From positions 1 to 40,452 of the forward strand of contig JAJONO010000044.1 in the NCBI GenBank assembly GCA_021323535.1: a stretch of 40,452 nt of DNA, written 5' to 3'. How positions within the stretch are numbered: position 1 is the stretch's first letter; each line of letters starts with the position of its first letter. Below the pieces are notes generated by a model. That model saw only the letters and a program-made list of their open reading frames with translations, did no database searches and was not told the DNA's origin. The position numbers and the translations under genes were made by a program. Of this stretch, positions 22,007 through 31,418 are shown piece by piece. This stretch comes from Bacteroidota bacterium (GTDB taxonomy: Bacteria; Bacteroidota; Bacteroidia; B-17B0; Aurantibacillaceae).

Positions 22007-23611
22007 TTAATAATCATTATACCGGTTCCAGAAACTTGAACGTATCCCGAAATAAATAAAAGGATTCTGCAGAACATATCCATTCTTATTTGATTCGGCA
22101 CGCTGGAGATAACCTAATTCAACACGCAGATTCATGTCCGGAATTAAATAATATGTGAATTTGATGGTGCTTTGTAAAATGTTGGTTTGAATTCCCTGCG
22201 CAGTGGAATGTCCGTATTCAAAAGGACGTGTAGTATAACTCAGAAAAATATTTTGCCCTACATTAGAACCCTTGGTACTCACCGAATCTTTTCCAACAAG
22301 CGCATACATTCCCCTGGCGCTTATCTGCCAGTTATCTTTTCTGTAACTGATAAAGCCGAGCAATTCTCTGAAGTTAGCGCAGAATGGGTGCGCAAGCGGC
22401 ATCCCGTAATGAGCGTAGTTCTGTTCAGGAACGCCGTGTGTATAAGTGTAGGGGCGAACTTCATTGTATTCAAACTGAAGATCGAGTCCTTTTTGTTTAA
22501 ACGCGTTTATGTATTTAGCGCCAAGCTGCCAGGATTGTTTATTAGCCCACCATCCACGGCGCAGGCGAATTTCTTTGAGAAAAAATTCGTCGAGTCCAAG
22601 CTGCCCGTATAATTTTAAAGTTTTGAAAAGCTTAGCGTTAATGTTCAATCCCAAGAAAGCATTATCCGGAGAACCAAGTGCGTATTCCTGTGGACGGAAA
22701 AACACAATTGGATTAAGGTAACTGGCATCGAAAGTCCTTACCTGGTTGGTATCCGTTCCGCGCCAGATTATATTTTCAAAAATGCCAACGTTAAGTTGTT
22801 TGATGATATTGTAGCTGAGGTAATGAAACGTTCCGAATTTATTCTGAAACTGTGATTGAAAACCATTCGCTTTAGAAACATCATACATCCAGGTATACCA
22901 AACGTTGTACTGAAAACGCCAGATGTTAGTGTTTATCCTGAAAAAAGGATAAGCAGGTGCATAATCGCTGAGTAAAACACTGCGGTACCCGTCGCCTATA
23001 AAATGTTTATCTCTTCCCAACTGAAAATTAAAAATCTTGTTGTTTTTCGGGGAGTAAGACATATAACCCGTATAGTCAAAGAAGGTGTATCCTTTTTTAT
23101 TATCACCGTAAGCTTGTCCTGTTGCGGGAAGAATTTTTTGATTAGCAACGGTTGTATCCATAAAAAACGGCAGACTGGTTTTGCCTCCGAAAACAGTAGC
23201 TGCAAATGTAAAATCGTTGTTGATATTGGCCTTAAAGTGCATGCCCCCCGTTGCTTCAGGAGCGGTCTGTTTCAGAATGTCGTCGTAAGTAATTCCCGCA
23301 TCAAGAATGGGATGTATCTGCAGATTATACCAGATACGTTTTTCAGGAGCCTCGTTGAGCATTTTACTCAGGAAAAAATTCCGGAAAGCATAAAATTTAA
23401 ATGGTACAATAGAATCGGTAGCGTCATTAAATGTACTGCTGAGGTATGGCTTAAAAGAAGAGTGAAATGTGAGATTGGGACGCTGTATGTTCCAATACTC
23501 AAAAGCCTGATCAACTTCCGGGCAAATAAACGCGTTGCGCGCCATTTGCTCGTATTGGGCGTTTAAACCAAACGTGAAAAAAAAGAAAAGTACTGCAAAG
23601 ACTTTCTTCAT
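22007..23611 (-). CDS. Outer-membrane barrel protein, Wzi/RemB-like
   Basis: A 534-residue protein with signal peptide MKKVFAVLFFFFTFGLNAQ. Long alternating strands rich in aromatic residues fill the protein, and it ends in a strand (FIYFGIRSSFWNRYNDY), so an outer-membrane barrel of about 18 strands is likely. LGRDKHFIGDGYRSVLLSDY in the middle matches the conserved segment of the capsule-assembly Wzi family, which includes the gliding protein RemB of Flavobacterium. The role might be in binding a surface polysaccharide. Family membership is moderately sure; the name RemB is not claimed. The gene is monocistronic and convergent with recO. Confidence 0.65.
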   Translation of the reverse strand: MKKVFAVLFFFFTFGLNAQYEQMARNAFICPEVDQAFEYWNIQRPNLTFHSSFKPYLSSTFNDATDSIVPFKFYAFRNFFLSKMLNEAPEKRIWYNLQIHPILDAGITYDDILKQTAPEATGGMHFKANINNDFTFAATVFGGKTSLPFFMDTTVANQKILPATGQAYGDNKKGYTFFDYTGYMSYSPKNNKIFNFQLGRDKHFIGDGYRSVLLSDYAPAYPFFRINTNIWRFQYNVWYTWMYDVSKANGFQSQFQNKFGTFHYLSYNIIKQLNVGIFENIIWRGTDTNQVRTFDASYLNPIVFFRPQEYALGSPDNAFLGLNINAKLFKTLKLYGQLGLDEFFLKEIRLRRGWWANKQSWQLGAKYINAFKQKGLDLQFEYNEVRPYTYTHGVPEQNYAHYGMPLAHPFCANFRELLGFISYRKDNWQISARGMYALVGKDSVSTKGSNVGQNIFLSYTTRPFEYGHSTAQGIQTNILQSTIKFTYYLIPDMNLRVELGYLQRAESNKNGYVLQNPFIYFGIRSSFWNRYNDY

Positions 23612-23633
23612 TTAGTAAAAATACGGAAAAGAG

Positions 23634-26180
23634 CTATTTGTTCAACGTGATAACTTTTGTCTTCCTTGTTTTTTCTTTGGATTCGATAACTAAGAAGTAA
23701 ACTCCAGCCTTATGATTTAATAGAGAAATTGGTCCACCAGCATAATCGGTTTCAAAATATACAACCCTTCCTGTATGATCGAATAACGTAATAAAAACGG
23801 GAGTTCTTGTATCAAAGGAAAAGTAACCAGTAGTCGGGTTGGGATACACAATTAACTCAGAGTTCATGTCTTCTACCTCGCGCTTAGCATTGGTACAAAC
23901 GCTAACATTGAGCATATACGCTATTGTATCGGAACATTCGTTAAGGAATGCGACCGCATAATAACTCGTTGTTATAGTAGGCGAAACCAATAATGGATTT
24001 AAAGAGCTTCCGTTGCTCCAGGTAAAAGAGGTTACTGTTCCTAAGAGATTCAAAGTTGCTGTGCTTCCAACGCAGAGCAGGGAAGGAGTGGGTGAGATAG
24101 TTAGTGAAGGAGATGGTTTAACAGATACGGTAATAACAACTGGCAGTGCGTTGCATCCCTGGCTTTCACCAGTTATGGTATAATTAGTGCTGATCGTTGG
24201 GCTAACAGTTGGGGATACTCCTGAAAAGCTATAACTGACAGCACCAGACGGATTAATGGAATATATACTACCACTACAGATAGATCCGCTGTTGACGCTG
24301 ATGGTAGGGGTTGCAATGACGGTAACGGTAACGACCACTGGATTAATTGAAGTACATCCAAGGCTGTTGGTTCCGATTACAGAATAAGTGGACGACGTAG
24401 CGGGACTCACAGTTGCGGATCCGCCGGAAAACGTATAGGTAACTGCACCGAAAGGTGTCAGGGTAAAAGAACTACCGGAGCAGATACTTCCGCCCGGAAC
24501 TACAATAAGAGGTGCTGGATTTACAACCACAGATATACTGGGAGAATAAACCGTACATCCGATATTTGTTGCACTTACAACATAATTACCAGAAGTGGTT
24601 GCTGTAATGGCGGAAGCAGTTGAGCCAATGTTCCATAAATAATTAGATCCATTGTTTGCAGCAAGAATTACGCTGCCTCCCGCACAAAAAGTGGTAGTTC
24701 CACTGGCGGTAATATAGGGAGCCAGTGCTTGTCCTAACTTAAGAATGTATGCGTCACTTGCGCCATAAGAGGCGATCGTGTAGGTGCCAGGTGTTGGATC
24801 AAAGTCTATGAACGAAGTAAAAGGGGCACATGCTAGAATATTTAAAGAAGCATCGATTTCTAAAGAAAGAATACTTTCACCATTGATTCCGCCAAAAGTT
24901 TTGGTCCAGAAATAATTTCCGGAAGGGTCAAATTTGCTTAAAAAAGCATCCGCATTCGATGCTATTGCAGATAAAATAAAGTTACCCGGCCCCGGATCAA
25001 AATCAACCGTCCCGTAAAAGTATCCGCCTGCGTATATGTTGCCTGTATTGTCAATCGAGAGTGATCTGACTTCATCAATATTAGCAGAAGATCCAAATAC
25101 TTTTGCCCATAGAAAGGAACCGGAAGCGTCAAGTTTTAAGACGTAACAATCAGAAATGGTGTTGCTACCAATTGCACTAAGCGTATACGTGCCTGGGCCT
25201 GGATCAAAATCACAAATGCCCTTAAATGCTCCGGCTATGATGATATTGTTGCTCCCATCAAGACATAATGCGAATGCGCCATCGGAGTTTGCTCCTCCAA
25301 TATTCTTTGCCCAAACAAGATTCCCTGCAGCATCAAGTTTGAGTATAAACGTATCGGATGATCCATTAGTAGGAAGGGTTAAAACCCCAGGCCCCGGATC
25401 AAAATCAGTACCGTTATTATAGAAGCCAGTGACGTAGATATTTCCGGAGGCATCGCATTGAACAGAGTGAGCCTCATCGGGATTGATACTACCCATGCCA
25501 ACTGCCCATTGAAAATTACCAGAGGGGTTAAACTTACAAACAAAAAAGTCAGCAAAGCCTGCTGATGTCATGGTATAAGTGCCTGGCCCGGGGTCAAAGT
25601 CTGATGTAGAATTGAAAACTCCAGCGAGTATAATATTTCCGGAAATATCTAATGCTAACGAATAAGGTTCTCCTCCCAGTTGCTGCACCCATAAAAAATT
25701 TCCAGCAGGATCAAGCTTAAGAAGAAATCCCATAGAGTTGAAAGTGCTCAATGTGTACGTGCCCGGCCCGGGATCAAAATCACAAGTACCGCTAAAAAGA
25801 CCACTAACATATAAATTTCCGGAAGCATCGGTTTTTAGCGAACGCCCGTGACCTGAACCACCTAGACACTCAATTTGTTTCGCCCATACAAATTGCCCGG
25901 AAGAGTTTAATTTACTTATGTAAATATCGCTCCAGATACTTGAGGATGTCATGGTGTATGTTCCAGATCCGGGATCGAAATCCGCAGTTTGCTTAAAATA
26001 GCCGGTTGTATATACATTTCCGGTTGCATCGAAGCCTGAACAATAAGCTCCATCTATAGCCGTGCCGCCTAGTTGTTTCGCCCATGAAAAGCAGACATCG
26101 ATTTGTTGCGCGCTAAAACGCGAAGCGAATACAATAAAAATAAATAATAGATTTTTTTTTAGAAAGTTGGATAAGTTCAC
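23634..26180 (-). CDS. T9SS cargo: SBBP-repeat and Ig-like repeat surface protein
   Basis: An 848-residue secreted protein. After a signal peptide (LLFIFIVFASRFSAQ) there are seven SBBP-type beta-propeller repeats of about 60 residues, each with WAK at its start and a DFDPGPGTYTLS-like end (one varies to FDPTPGTYTIAS). Then come about four Ig-like units of the kind TxCxGxxxxLxxxGxxxYxW (about residues 490-770). The last 75 residues are a T9SS type A sorting domain (VYPNPTTGYFSFDT, LFDHTGRVVYF, AGVYFLVIES). It would be exported through the outer membrane and kept on the surface or released. Ligand unknown. Confidence 0.85.
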   Translation of the reverse strand: MNLSNFLKKNLLFIFIVFASRFSAQQIDVCFSWAKQLGGTAIDGAYCSGFDATGNVYTTGYFKQTADFDPGSGTYTMTSSSIWSDIYISKLNSSGQFVWAKQIECLGGSGHGRSLKTDASGNLYVSGLFSGTCDFDPGPGTYTLSTFNSMGFLLKLDPAGNFLWVQQLGGEPYSLALDISGNIILAGVFNSTSDFDPGPGTYTMTSAGFADFFVCKFNPSGNFQWAVGMGSINPDEAHSVQCDASGNIYVTGFYNNGTDFDPGPGVLTLPTNGSSDTFILKLDAAGNLVWAKNIGGANSDGAFALCLDGSNNIIIAGAFKGICDFDPGPGTYTLSAIGSNTISDCYVLKLDASGSFLWAKVFGSSANIDEVRSLSIDNTGNIYAGGYFYGTVDFDPGPGNFILSAIASNADAFLSKFDPSGNYFWTKTFGGINGESILSLEIDASLNILACAPFTSFIDFDPTPGTYTIASYGASDAYILKLGQALAPYITASGTTTFCAGGSVILAANNGSNYLWNIGSTASAITATTSGNYVVSATNIGCTVYSPSISVVVNPAPLIVVPGGSICSGSSFTLTPFGAVTYTFSGGSATVSPATSSTYSVIGTNSLGCTSINPVVVTVTVIATPTISVNSGSICSGSIYSINPSGAVSYSFSGVSPTVSPTISTNYTITGESQGCNALPVVITVSVKPSPSLTISPTPSLLCVGSTATLNLLGTVTSFTWSNGSSLNPLLVSPTITTSYYAVAFLNECSDTIAYMLNVSVCTNAKREVEDMNSELIVYPNPTTGYFSFDTRTPVFITLFDHTGRVVYFETDYAGGPISLLNHKAGVYFLVIESKEKTRKTKVITLNK

Positions 26181-26211
26181 GGTAATAAGGGGCGAAGAAA
26201 ATTAAAAAAAG

Positions 26212-26241
26212 AAAAGCTCTGCTGAAAAGCAGAGCTTTTTT
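26212..26241 (-). terminator. Rho-independent terminator of mdh
   Basis: Stem AAAAGCTCTGC (26212-26222), 6-nt loop, GCAGAGCTTTT (26229-26239) with T-rich flanks on both strands. It lies just after the mdh stop and before the start of the downstream SBBP-repeat gene, on the same strand. Confidence 0.9.
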
Positions 26242-26254
26242 AATTAAATAAAAA

Positions 26255-27193
26255 TTAAGCAGTCTTCATTTCGCTTAACACTTTGTTCATAGCGCGAACA
26301 GCTTCTGCGCTTTTGTTGAAAGCAGCTTGCTCATCGGCGTTTAATTTGTAGTCAACGATTTTTTCCCAACCGTTTTTACCGATAATTACAGGAACGCCTA
26401 AGCAAATATCTTTTTGTCCGTATTCCCCATCAAGGAAAACACAGCAAGGGAACAGTTTTTTCTGATCGTTAATGATGCTGTCAACCAAAGCCGCTACAGC
26501 AGCACCCGGAGCATACCATGCGCTGGTACCTAACATGCCGGTAAGAGTTGCGCCACCTACCATTGTATCGGCAGCAACTTTTTTCAATGCAGCATCATCA
26601 AGGAATTGAGAAACAGGAACGCCTGTGTAAGAAGCTAAACGGGTTAAAGGAATCATGGTTGTATCTCCGTGGCCACCAATAACAACTCCGCTGATATCGC
26701 TTGCAGGAGCATTAAGCGCCATTGATAAATAACATTTGAAGCGGGCACTGTCAAGAATTCCACCCATTCCAATAATACGGTTTTTAGGAAGTTTACTTTC
26801 TTTAAGAGCTAAGTATGTCATAGTGTCCATTGGGTTACTTACCACAATGATGACTGCATTCGGAGAATGTTTTAATACGTTTTCAGTAACGGTTTTTACA
26901 ATACCGGCATTGATGCCAATAAGTTCTTCACGGGTCATTCCGGGTTTACGTGGAATACCACTGGTAATTACAACTACGGTGCTGTTTGCGGTTTTGCTGT
27001 AATCGTTGGTGCTTCCCGAAATACGGGTGTTAAATCCGTTCAGGGTAGCCGTCTGCATAAGATCCAGCGCTTTTCCTTCTGCGAAATTTTCTTTGATATC
27101 TAAAATAACCACTTCACTTGCGATGCGGTTCAATGCAATATATTCTGCACAGGTTGCGCCAACATTCCCGGCGCCGATAACTGATACTTTCAT
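26255..27193 (-). CDS. mdh: Malate dehydrogenase
   Basis: A 312-residue NAD-dependent malate dehydrogenase of the LDH-like type, converting malate to oxaloacetate in the citric acid cycle. Cofactor loop GAGNVG at 7-12 and Asp32 (LDIKE, selecting NAD) are present, with substrate arginines Arg82 and Arg88 (PRKPGMTR), Arg151, Asp148 and the catalytic His175 (GGHGDTTM). The length is typical. It is single, between a repeat element upstream and a strong terminator downstream. Confidence 0.96.
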   Translation of the reverse strand: MKVSVIGAGNVGATCAEYIALNRIASEVVILDIKENFAEGKALDLMQTATLNGFNTRISGSTNDYSKTANSTVVVITSGIPRKPGMTREELIGINAGIVKTVTENVLKHSPNAVIIVVSNPMDTMTYLALKESKLPKNRIIGMGGILDSARFKCYLSMALNAPASDISGVVIGGHGDTTMIPLTRLASYTGVPVSQFLDDAALKKVAADTMVGGATLTGMLGTSAWYAPGAAVAALVDSIINDQKKLFPCCVFLDGEYGQKDICLGVPVIIGKNGWEKIVDYKLNADEQAAFNKSAEAVRAMNKVLSEMKTA

Positions 27194-27277
27194 GATGTTA
27201 AGATTAATTACGTAAAAATAAGTATTTCGGGGATACTAAGGCTAAAGTTGATAAAATTTATTGTCTGTCTGAAGAAA

Positions 27278-27345
27278 GCCGCAGATTTCACGGATTCCCG
27301 CAGATCAAATGCCCCCAATCTTTGTAATCTTTGAGAATCTGTGGC
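27278..27345. repeat. Dispersed inverted-repeat element, copy B (divergent)
   Basis: Left arm 27278-27305 (starts GCCGCAGATT, ends CCCGCAGAT) pairs imperfectly with right arm 27317-27345 (starts AATCTTTG, ends ATCTGTGGC). The arms have the same word order as copies A and C but with more differences. Unlike the others it lies upstream of mdh and downstream of the exporter gene, both on the minus strand. Confidence 0.6.
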
Positions 27346-27360
27346 TGAAAAAGGCGAAGC

Positions 27361-29124
27361 TTATAACGCATTCTCGGAATGAAACTGGCTATCATATAAC
27401 TTCTTAAACTTGCCCTCAAACGAAAGCAGTTCTTTCATGCTTCCGCTTTCAATGATCTCGCCATGTTCAAACACAAATATTTTGTCTACGTTTTTAATAG
27501 TAGATAAACGGTGTGCAATAATAAGAGAAGTTCTTCCTTCCGAAATCCGCTCCGAAGCCTGTTGTATTAAACGTTCGGTATGTGTATCGATGGTAGCTGT
27601 AGCTTCATCCAGAATAAAAACAGCAGGTTTGTAAACATAGGCCCTGATAAAAGCAATGAGTTGCCGTTGCCCCGCCGAGAGACTTTGTCCCCGCTCGGTT
27701 ACCTGGTAATTGAAACCATTGGGAAGCGACATAATAAAATCATAAAGACCAATATCCTTCGTAGCTTTTGAAACTTCTTCGAGCGTAATTTCAGGATTGT
27801 TAAGTGTAATGTTATTGAGAACGGTGTCGTTGAACAAATGAACATCCTGTAACACAACACCTGTGTTTAATCTTAAACTTTCGAGATTATAGTCCTGTAA
27901 TTTTACTCCGTCAATAAGAATATCTCCTTTATTGATTTCATAAAAACGACTCAGTAAATTAATGATGGTAGATTTTCCTGCTCCGGTTGAACCAACAAGC
28001 GCCGCTGTTTCTCCGGCCTTAATGGTCATCGAAATATTTTTGATCACGTAATTCTCTTCACGGTAAGCAAACCACACATTCTTTAATTCGATGGTGTCTT
28101 TTACGCTTTTAAATTCTACAGTTCCTTTGTCTTCAATACTCTCATTCGTATCCAGAACCTTGAGTACACGCTCGGCCGAAACAATTCCCATCTGGAGGGT
28201 ATTTAAACGGTCGGCCAGCATACGTATTGGGCGGAACAGCATATTTACCATCATGGTGAAAAATGTAAAGTCACCCAGGCCAATATGAAAGGAATTGTTT
28301 TTCATTCCTGAGAACCATACAATGAGCGCAATGGAAACGGCCGATAAAATATCCACCACAGGAAAGAAAACAGAATAGTAAAAAATAGATTTAATATTCG
28401 CGATCTTATGTTTCTGATTGATCTCTTTAAATTTTTCATACTCCTGTTTTTCCTTGTTGAACAGTTGTACAATTTTCATTCCGGTAATGTGTTCCTGCGT
28501 AAATGTGTTAAGCTCGGCCACAGCGTTTCTTACCATAGTGAATGTTTTCTTGACTCCACGTTTAAACAGTGCCGTAGCTACAAATAAAAGAGGGATGGTG
28601 CTTAATGATAATAATGCAAGCGCCCAGTTCTCGTAAAGCATTGTAATGATGAATACGAGCAACATCACAATATCTCCGGTAATTACAATAAACCCTTCCG
28701 AAAACATGTCGCTCAGGCTTTCAATATCTGAAACGGTTCTTGTTACAATCATTCCTACCGGCGTATTATCAAAATATGTGTTTTTTAATCGCAGAACATG
28801 AGCGTAAATTTTATTTCTCAGATCACGAACAATGTTTTGACCCAGGAGGTTGGTGATCCTTAAATTAAGTATCTGAAAAAAAGCCTCAATAAAAAGCATT
28901 CCCAGAATAAGCAGGCAGATCTTACTGAACTCAGAGATGTTGCCTCCTGCCTGTACGTGATCATTTAAAGCATTTTTGATAAGAAGCGGACGAATAATAG
29001 CTGTTACAGAGAGTAATAGCGTAATGGCAACAGCGCTGTAAAAAAGTTTTTTGTAAGTAAGGGCGTACCCTAACAGGCGTTTCAGTAAAGCGGAATTCAG
29101 TCCTTTATTTTTTTCGTTACTCAA
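27361..29124 (-). CDS. ABC exporter, fused transmembrane and ATPase domains (MsbA-like)
   Basis: A 587-residue half-transporter. About six membrane helices in the first 310 residues (starting YKKLFYSAVAITLLLSVTAI), then an ATPase with GSTGAGKST, a LSAGQRQL signature (Ala for the usual second Gly), Walker B VFILDEATATID and the His switch IAHRLST. The catalytic Glu is intact. The substrate is unknown; lipid, peptide and drug exporters all have this form. It starts at TTG (29122-29124), since no ATG precedes the conserved sequence, and overlaps the truA stop by eight bases, so it is likely coupled to truA. Confidence 0.85.
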   Translation of the reverse strand: MSNEKNKGLNSALLKRLLGYALTYKKLFYSAVAITLLLSVTAIIRPLLIKNALNDHVQAGGNISEFSKICLLILGMLFIEAFFQILNLRITNLLGQNIVRDLRNKIYAHVLRLKNTYFDNTPVGMIVTRTVSDIESLSDMFSEGFIVITGDIVMLLVFIITMLYENWALALLSLSTIPLLFVATALFKRGVKKTFTMVRNAVAELNTFTQEHITGMKIVQLFNKEKQEYEKFKEINQKHKIANIKSIFYYSVFFPVVDILSAVSIALIVWFSGMKNNSFHIGLGDFTFFTMMVNMLFRPIRMLADRLNTLQMGIVSAERVLKVLDTNESIEDKGTVEFKSVKDTIELKNVWFAYREENYVIKNISMTIKAGETAALVGSTGAGKSTIINLLSRFYEINKGDILIDGVKLQDYNLESLRLNTGVVLQDVHLFNDTVLNNITLNNPEITLEEVSKATKDIGLYDFIMSLPNGFNYQVTERGQSLSAGQRQLIAFIRAYVYKPAVFILDEATATIDTHTERLIQQASERISEGRTSLIIAHRLSTIKNVDKIFVFEHGEIIESGSMKELLSFEGKFKKLYDSQFHSENAL

Positions 29125-29881
29125 TGAAAAGATCTTTTGGATATTTTATTCCTGTTAAAAACAAAGCATGCGCCGGAACATTTTGTCCGGCCACATTTCT
29201 ATCTTTCGCCTCAATAATTTCTCTCAGTCCGCCAATAGTAATTTTATTTTTTCCAACCATAATAAGCGTCCCCACAATAGCTCTTACCATACCTCTCAGA
29301 AAACGGTCGGCTGTAATGGTAAACCTCCATTCGTTTTCGGCAACTTTATGCCATACGGCTTTTGTGATCTTACAATTATTGGTTTTGTTCTGTGTATGAA
29401 GCTTACTGAAACTGGTAAAATCGGTGTATTCGAAAAGCACTTTGGCTGCCTGGTTCATGAGTTCAAAATCAACATCGCCATAAACATACCAGCTGAAATT
29501 TTCTATAAAAGGGTTTTTATGCTGGTGAAGAAAATAATAGTAGGTGCGGGATTCGGCGCCGTATCTCGCATGCGCGTCGTCTTTCACCTTCTGAATATCT
29601 TTTATTCCGATAGAAGGGGGCAGAACCGTGTTAAATTTATAGAGCCAATGTTTTTTATTCGTTATAAGATCGGTGCAATGACTGTTGAAATGCGCTATGT
29701 AATTTTTAGCGTGAACACCCGTATCCGTTCTTCCGCAGCCCGTAATTTCAATTTTTTCTTTAAGAAGCATGGATAATTTCTCTTCCAGTACCTGCTGAAC
29801 AGTATTGGGCGTATTATCCTGTACCTGCCAGCCGTTAAAGTCGGTGCCGTTATACGAGAGGGTAAGAAAAAACCGGGCCAT
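29117..29881 (-). CDS. truA: tRNA pseudouridine synthase A
   Basis: A 254-residue enzyme that converts uridine to pseudouridine at positions 38-40 of tRNA anticodon stems. The catalytic Asp is Asp53 in CGRTDTGVHA; other family segments are NGTDFNGWQVQ near the start, RTYYYFLHQHKNPF and DRFLRGMVRAIVGTLIMVG. The start at ATG 29881 is chosen because the alternative GTG two codons upstream adds nothing to the conserved region. The gene is divergent from rlmD, sharing about 45 bases of regulatory sequence. Confidence 0.93.
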   Translation of the reverse strand: MARFFLTLSYNGTDFNGWQVQDNTPNTVQQVLEEKLSMLLKEKIEITGCGRTDTGVHAKNYIAHFNSHCTDLITNKKHWLYKFNTVLPPSIGIKDIQKVKDDAHARYGAESRTYYYFLHQHKNPFIENFSWYVYGDVDFELMNQAAKVLFEYTDFTSFSKLHTQNKTNNCKITKAVWHKVAENEWRFTITADRFLRGMVRAIVGTLIMVGKNKITIGGLREIIEAKDRNVAGQNVPAHALFLTGIKYPKDLFIE

Positions 29882-29908
29882 GGGCACAAAGGTAAAGTTT
29901 TCTTTTCT

Positions 29909-29916
29909 TACTTTTG
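29909..29916 (+). promoter_or_regulatory. Putative -7 box (TACTTTTG) for rlmD
   Basis: TACTTTTG matches TAnnTTTG and ends ten bases before the rlmD ATG at 29927. It lies in the gap divergent from truA. No TTG -33 element at normal spacing is evident. Confidence 0.45.
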
Positions 29917-29926
29917 CAGCCTCATC

Positions 29927-31333
29927 ATGTCAAAGATCAAAAAGAACTTTATTCTCGAAAACCTGGAGGTAGTGGATATAAGCACCGAAGGAAAAGCTAT
30001 TGCCAAACACGAAGGACTCGTGGTTTTTATAGAAGGCGCCGTGCCCGGAGATGTTGTGGATGTGATGGTTCATCGCAAGAAAAATAGTTTTGCCGAAGGA
30101 AAAGTTCATGAAATAAAAAAGCTTTCTCCGGAACGTGTTACACCAAAATGCGAACACTTTGGCACATGCGGAGGATGTAAATGGCAGAATTTTTCCTATA
30201 AAGAACAACTCCGCTTCAAACAAAAATACGTTTATGATGCTTTTACTCGCATTGGAAAACTGGAATTTGAAGAAATGCTTCCTATTCTTGGAAACGCGAC
30301 AGAATATTATTACAGGAATAAACTCGAATACTCTTTCTCCAATAAAAAATGGCTCACCACCGAGCAAATGCAAAGTGGCGAAGTGATAGAAAATAAAAAC
30401 GCACTTGGGTTTCATATTCCTGGCATGTTCGACAAAATACTTCAGATAAATAATTGTTACCTGCAGCCCGAGCCTAGTAACTCTATACGTAATGCCATTA
30501 AAGATTATGCGTTTAAAAATAATCTTACTTTCTTCGATATCCGCAACAAGGCAGGAATGCTCCGTACTGTGATGATTCGCACAACTTCTATAGGAGAAAC
30601 AATGGTGCTTGTTGCTATTTATGACTGGCTGGAGAACGAGCTCTTTGGCCTTCTCGAATTTTTGAAAACAACGTTTCCGCAAATCACCTCACTTCAATAT
30701 ACGCACTCTCACAAGGCTAACGATACTTTTCAGGGACTTGAAATAAAAACCTATTCGGGGCGCGATCATATTGTAGAAGAAATGGAAGGATTGAAATTTA
30801 AGATCAGTGCCAAATCGTTTTATCAAACCAATTCGGAACAGGCTTATAATCTATATAAGATCACAAGAGATTTTGCTCAATTAAAGGGCGATGAAGTGGT
30901 TTACGATCTTTACACCGGAACAGGAACCATTGCCAACTTTGTTGCTCGTCAGGCGAAAAAAGTTGTTGGGGTGGAATATGTGGAAGATTCTATTCTCGAC
31001 GCGAAAGAAAATTCAAAAAGCAACGGCATCACCAATACTTTATTTTTTGCGGGCGACATGAAAGATGTTTTGAACGATGCTTTCATCAGCGAACATGGAA
31101 AACCCGATGTTATCATAACAGATCCTCCCCGCGCGGGAATGCATGAAGATGTGGTGAAGGTTATTCTTCGCGCCGCTCCTAAACGCGTTGTTTATGTCAG
31201 TTGTAATCCAAGTACCCAGGCCCGCGATTTAGCGCTTATGCAAAACGATTATAAAATTATAAAAGTTCAGGCGGTGGATATGTTCCCGCAAACGGCGCAT
31301 GTGGAGAATGTAACTTTACTCGAGAGAAAATAA
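29927..31333 (+). CDS. rlmD: 23S rRNA (uracil-5-)-methyltransferase RlmD family
   Basis: A 468-residue SAM-dependent RNA methyltransferase with an N-terminal TRAM domain (residues 10-70), a [4Fe-4S] cluster motif CEHFGTCGGCKWQ (Cys75, Cys81, Cys84) with a fourth cysteine at 177, and a C-terminal Rossmann domain: VYDLYTGTGTIANFVA for SAM, VIITDPPRAGMHEDV and the nucleophile in VYVSCNPSTQARDL. The family methylates C5 of uracil in 23S rRNA (RlmD) or tRNA (TrmA); TRAM plus cluster favours RlmD. Gene is monocistronic with a TAnnTTTG promoter. Confidence 0.9.
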   Translation: MSKIKKNFILENLEVVDISTEGKAIAKHEGLVVFIEGAVPGDVVDVMVHRKKNSFAEGKVHEIKKLSPERVTPKCEHFGTCGGCKWQNFSYKEQLRFKQKYVYDAFTRIGKLEFEEMLPILGNATEYYYRNKLEYSFSNKKWLTTEQMQSGEVIENKNALGFHIPGMFDKILQINNCYLQPEPSNSIRNAIKDYAFKNNLTFFDIRNKAGMLRTVMIRTTSIGETMVLVAIYDWLENELFGLLEFLKTTFPQITSLQYTHSHKANDTFQGLEIKTYSGRDHIVEEMEGLKFKISAKSFYQTNSEQAYNLYKITRDFAQLKGDEVVYDLYTGTGTIANFVARQAKKVVGVEYVEDSILDAKENSKSNGITNTLFFAGDMKDVLNDAFISEHGKPDVIITDPPRAGMHEDVVKVILRAAPKRVVYVSCNPSTQARDLALMQNDYKIIKVQAVDMFPQTAHVENVTLLERK

Positions 31334-31334
31334 G

Positions 31335-31415
31335 TTCACGCAGATTTCGCGAATCCCGCAGATAGGAACAGAGCCTAAGTCTTGATCTGCGTCATCAGCG
31401 CAATCTGCGTGGGAA
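31335..31415. repeat. Dispersed inverted-repeat element, copy C (best preserved)
   Basis: Left arm 31335-31363 (29 nt, starts TTCACGCAGATTTCGCGAAT) and right arm 31385-31415 (starts ATCTGCGTCATCAGCGCAAT) form a long imperfect hairpin around a 21-nt loop. It lies between the convergent stops of rlmD and the MORN-VWA gene, leaving no other intergenic sequence of note. Confidence 0.8.
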
Positions 31416-31418
31416 AAG

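Noticed and set aside
29168-29776. 202-codon plus frame opposite truA
   Set aside because: truA on minus has the catalytic motif and full family length.
29930-30682. 250-codon minus frame opposite rlmD
   Set aside because: rlmD on plus is supported by several catalytic motifs over the same bases.
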